A model generated the notes under the pieces. That model made no database searches. It was given only the letters and a program-made list of their open reading frames with translations, and had not been told where the DNA came from. From the NCBI GenBank assembly GCA_002205965.3, contig NADL03000084.1, positions 310,001 through 374,000 on the forward strand: a stretch of DNA of 64,000 bases, in the 5' to 3' direction. A program made the translations under genes and the position numbers. Origin of the DNA: Kappaphycus alvarezii (lineage: Eukaryota; Rhodophyta; Florideophyceae; Gigartinales; Solieriaceae). The stretch's first letter is position 1. Each line of letters begins with the position of its first letter. Positions 63,686-64,000 of this stretch are shown piece by piece.

Positions 63686-64000
63686 TTACGAATTTTTGGT
63701 TGTTTCGAGATCCCAATGCCCTAGCTCATCATGGAAAGTCCTCAAGATCTTCATTCTTTCTTTCAAAGGGGCCACTAGTCGGGGACCGGCTTTAGTGTGC
63801 CGGAAGAGTTTCCCATTCCACAATGTAAAAGCCTTTTGATTCCTGCGTACCCAATTTCTGTGTTCAAGATCAACCTTTCTCATTTCTAGTCCATCGAGGA
63901 ATTTGATCAGTCCGTGAATATTAGCTTCGTACTCGTTATCGTTCGGCAACTGCAACTCGGCGACTCCGACGATGTCCTCCGAAGCTTTTTCATTTGGAAT
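63686..64000 (-). CDS. pol: E3 pol, C-terminal end, cut by window edge
   Basis: RNase H-integrase linker and the first integrase histidines (HDELGHWD), ending at the same 1-nt deletion as E2. Open to the right edge. Confidence 0.85.
   Translation of the reverse strand: MPNEKASEDIVGVAELQLPNDNEYEANIHGLIKFLDGLEMRKVDLEHRNWVRRNQKAFTLWNGKLFRHTKAGPRLVAPLKERMKILRTFHDELGHWDLETTKNS

Larger units (their letters stand above)
60836..64000 (-). mobile_element. Ty3/gypsy retrotransposon E3, 3' half
   Basis: Near-identical to E2 from LTR to RNase H/integrase border, same orientation, running off the right edge. LTR 60836-61555 with first bases TTATAGGGG instead of TGATAGGGG. Shares the two 1-nt deletions of E2 in the integrase zinc region. 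It differs by a 1-nt deletion at about 62640 that separates integrase from the extension. Confidence 0.93.

Overview
The window is eukaryotic nuclear DNA. It carries LTR retrotransposons of the Ty3/gypsy type, a spliceosomal intron, TATA-type promoters and long non-coding stretches. Few intron-poor host genes sit among repeats, which would fit a florideophyte red alga, but the sequence does not prove that placement.

Layout. (1) 1-4.8 kb: the 5' part of gypsy element E1a (minus strand; pol runs off the left edge), with a 5' LTR-like region that carries an intact acidic 199-aa ORF upstream of the element TATA box. (2) 5.4-13.2 kb: a secreted FAD amine-oxidase-like gene on the minus strand, split by gypsy element E1b (5970-11767), which is flanked by a 5-bp target duplication CCTCA. 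The host reading frame rejoins exactly if E1b and one duplicate are removed. (3) 13.2-20.7 kb: two copies of a dispersed repeat of about 340 bp, a solo LTR-like copy carrying a decayed acidic ORF, possible exon relics and a decayed Ty1/copia reverse transcriptase. (4) About 20.7-43.9 kb: an AT-rich gene desert. (5) 44.4-45.5 kb: a third acidic-ORF/LTR unit, on the plus strand and decayed. (6) 47.2-48.5 kb: an intact intronless gene for a secreted PQQ-type sugar dehydrogenase-like protein. (7) 50.0-52.5 kb: a tRNA-like cloverleaf and two opposed relics of a non-LTR reverse transcriptase C-terminus. (8) 53.0-64.0 kb: complete gypsy element E2 (52982-60501, target duplication CACTG) and the 3' half of its near-twin E3, in the same orientation and about 330 bp apart.

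The gypsy family explains most of the window. Its gene order is gag-protease, protease end in the -1 frame, pol starting at a TAATG stop/start overlap, RT, RNase H, integrase, and then an unusual C-terminal extension made of two tandem copies of an unrecognised domain of about 130 aa joined by a Pro/Gly/Arg/Ser-rich linker. At least three LTR types share one R-U5 block, with two conserved hairpins, but have unrelated U3 segments; one U3 type carries the acidic ORF. The acidic ORF and the duplicated integrase extension are the two best candidates for undescribed biology. E1b, E2 and E3 all carry frame breaks, so none can make a full set of proteins as it stands. All function assignments are from reading motifs; no search was run.
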